A stretch of 64,000 nucleotides of DNA from RHKX01 sp046330415 (GTDB lineage Bacteria; Actinomycetota; Thermoleophilia; Solirubrobacterales; 70-9). The position numbers were made by a program, and so were the translations under genes. Shown here piece after piece: positions 63,142-64,000 of this stretch; position 1 is the first letter of the stretch, and each line of letters opens with the position of its first letter. The notes under the pieces are model-generated. The model was not told the DNA's origin. It saw nothing but the letters and a program-made list of their open reading frames with translations, and made no database searches. The stretch is from NCBI GenBank assembly GCA_046330415.1, contig JAXLSW010000025.1, positions 1 to 64,000 of the forward strand. The letters run 5' to 3'.

Positions 63142-64000
63142 GCGCGATGAACCGGATCCTTCGAGTGGCGATCGCCACCCTGCTGGGCGCGCTCTGCGCC
63201 GGGCTCGTCCTCGTCGCGCTGCCCGCCTCCGCGCAGGACGGCGGCGGCAGCGGCTCCGCTGGCGCCGGTGGCTCTGGTGGCTCTGGTGCCGACAGCGCCG
63301 ATGCGCCCGCGCCGCCGCCCTCCACCGGCAACGTGCTCCGCTTCGGCTGGGCGCAGGAACCCGACAACCTGAACCCGTTCGTCGGCCAGAACGAGGAGGA
63401 CTTCACGGCCTGGTCGATCAACTGGCAGCTGCCGATCGGATTCAGCCCCGAGGACCTGAGCCCGACCTCGGCGATCATCAAGAGCTGGGACGTCTCCGAG
63501 GACCGCAAGACGGTGACGATGCATCTCGAGCCCGGTCTGAAGTGGTCCGACGGCAAGCCGATCACCTCCGAGGACGTCCGCTGGTCACTCGACACCCTCG
63601 GCAGCGAGGGGGTGCTATTCACCAGCTACACGGACGGCATCACGAAGATGGAGACACCGGATCCGGAGACGCTCGTCGTCCACACCAAGCGCCCGGACGC
63701 GCGCCTGGTCGGCGGCCTCTACGTCTACGTCCTGCCCAAGCACATCTGGGGCAAGGTCCCGATGGACGATCTCACCGGTCAGTACAAGCCGGAGCTGCCG
63801 ATGGTCGGCAGCGGCCCCTACATCGTCACCGAGTGGGAGAAGGGCCGGATCCTGCGGATGGAGCGCAACCCCGAGTGGCAGGGGGAGCCGGGCGCCTACG
63901 ACCAGATCCAGTTCTTCAAGTACGGGACCCAGGACGCGGTCGAGCGGGCGCTGCAGCTCGGCGAGATCGACATGATCGGCGAGGTCGAGGCGGGCAGTTT
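63138..64000 (+). CDS. Peptide/opine ABC transporter substrate-binding protein, 3' end missing
   Basis: 288 residues visible. A signal segment (ILRVAIATLLGALCAGLVLV, about residues 6-25) ends near SAQDGG, then a Gly/Ser/Ala linker. The solute-binding-protein family 5 pattern follows: RFGWAQEPDNLNPFVGQNEE, LKWSDGKPITSEDVRWSLDT and LVGGLYVYVLPKHIWGK. Overlaps the S66 stop (ATGA). The frame is open at the window end. It likely starts an import system for peptides or a lysine-derived compound, whose permease genes lie beyond the window. Confidence 0.88.
   Translation, partial: MSAMNRILRVAIATLLGALCAGLVLVALPASAQDGGGSGSAGAGGSGGSGADSADAPAPPPSTGNVLRFGWAQEPDNLNPFVGQNEEDFTAWSINWQLPIGFSPEDLSPTSAIIKSWDVSEDRKTVTMHLEPGLKWSDGKPITSEDVRWSLDTLGSEGVLFTSYTDGITKMETPDPETLVVHTKRPDARLVGGLYVYVLPKHIWGKVPMDDLTGQYKPELPMVGSGPYIVTEWEKGRILRMERNPEWQGEPGAYDQIQFFKYGTQDAVERALQLGEIDMIGEVEAGS

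Overview
The window is GC-rich, densely coded bacterial chromosome with many GTG/TTG starts and 1- to 4-base gene overlaps. The housekeeping order metG-tatD-ksgA-ispE, then glmU-prs, rplY-pth, mfd, a SurA-like foldase, mazG, eno and a DivIC/FtsB protein is typical of Actinomycetota. With a CsrA gene and an ECF sigma factor fused to a zinc-finger membrane domain, this suggests a deep-branching actinobacterium such as Thermoleophilia/Solirubrobacterales. That placement is inference; no rRNA gene is present. A -10-like hexamer lies 6 to 11 bases before many start codons, so leaderless transcription looks common.

Layout. 1-5.5 kb: metG (cut by the window edge), tatD, a ksgA broken by several frameshifts, ispE, a DedA-PAP2 fusion and a small membrane protein. 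5.5-5.8 kb: palindromic non-coding repeats. 5.8-18.3 kb: a PucR-type regulator, an LLM oxidoreductase behind a 14-bp dyad, tRNA-Gln with an HNH gene, glmU-prs, an MFS exporter, GDPD, rplY-pth, a crotonase-fold protein and a secreted beta-propeller/PKD protein. 18.3-26.7 kb: mfd, foldase, mazG, eno, an inverted acyltransferase gene and DivIC.

26.8-34.2 kb: an operon of three tandem paralogous sulfotransferases, a GT-B glycosyltransferase, a fourth sulfotransferase of another subfamily and a Wzx-like flippase. It reads as a route to a sulfated, exported glycan or glycolipid. Two secreted sulfatases (40.1-41.7 and 46.1-47.5 kb) and a secreted PHP hydrolase lie a few kb away.

34.2-43.9 kb: a low-complexity hypothetical protein, csrA, a 700-base non-coding block with a tandem ~270-base repeat and a third copy of the palindromic element, a nuclease, class I aldolase, a YbdK-type ligase, a zinc-ribbon rhomboid homologue lacking the catalytic His, sulfatase 1 and the ECF-sigma/zinc-finger/membrane fusion. 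43.9-54.9 kb: tRNA-Leu, the PHP protein, sulfatase 2, a GH15 glucosidase, a membrane protein divergent from a class III adenylate cyclase, a ThDP enzyme and a SigB/SigF-type sigma factor.

55-64 kb: a frameshifted acyl-ACP thioesterase, SRPBCC protein, pdxH, Ppx/GppA, an HDAC-family deacetylase, then a lysine (3,5-diaminohexanoate) catabolic operon: kdd, hotdog protein, kce, TetR, an S66 peptidase and a solute-binding protein cut by the window end. Several genes (ksgA, ybdK, the thioesterase, perhaps kdd) appear broken by one-base indels in or near G/C runs, so either sequence quality or real decay should be considered.
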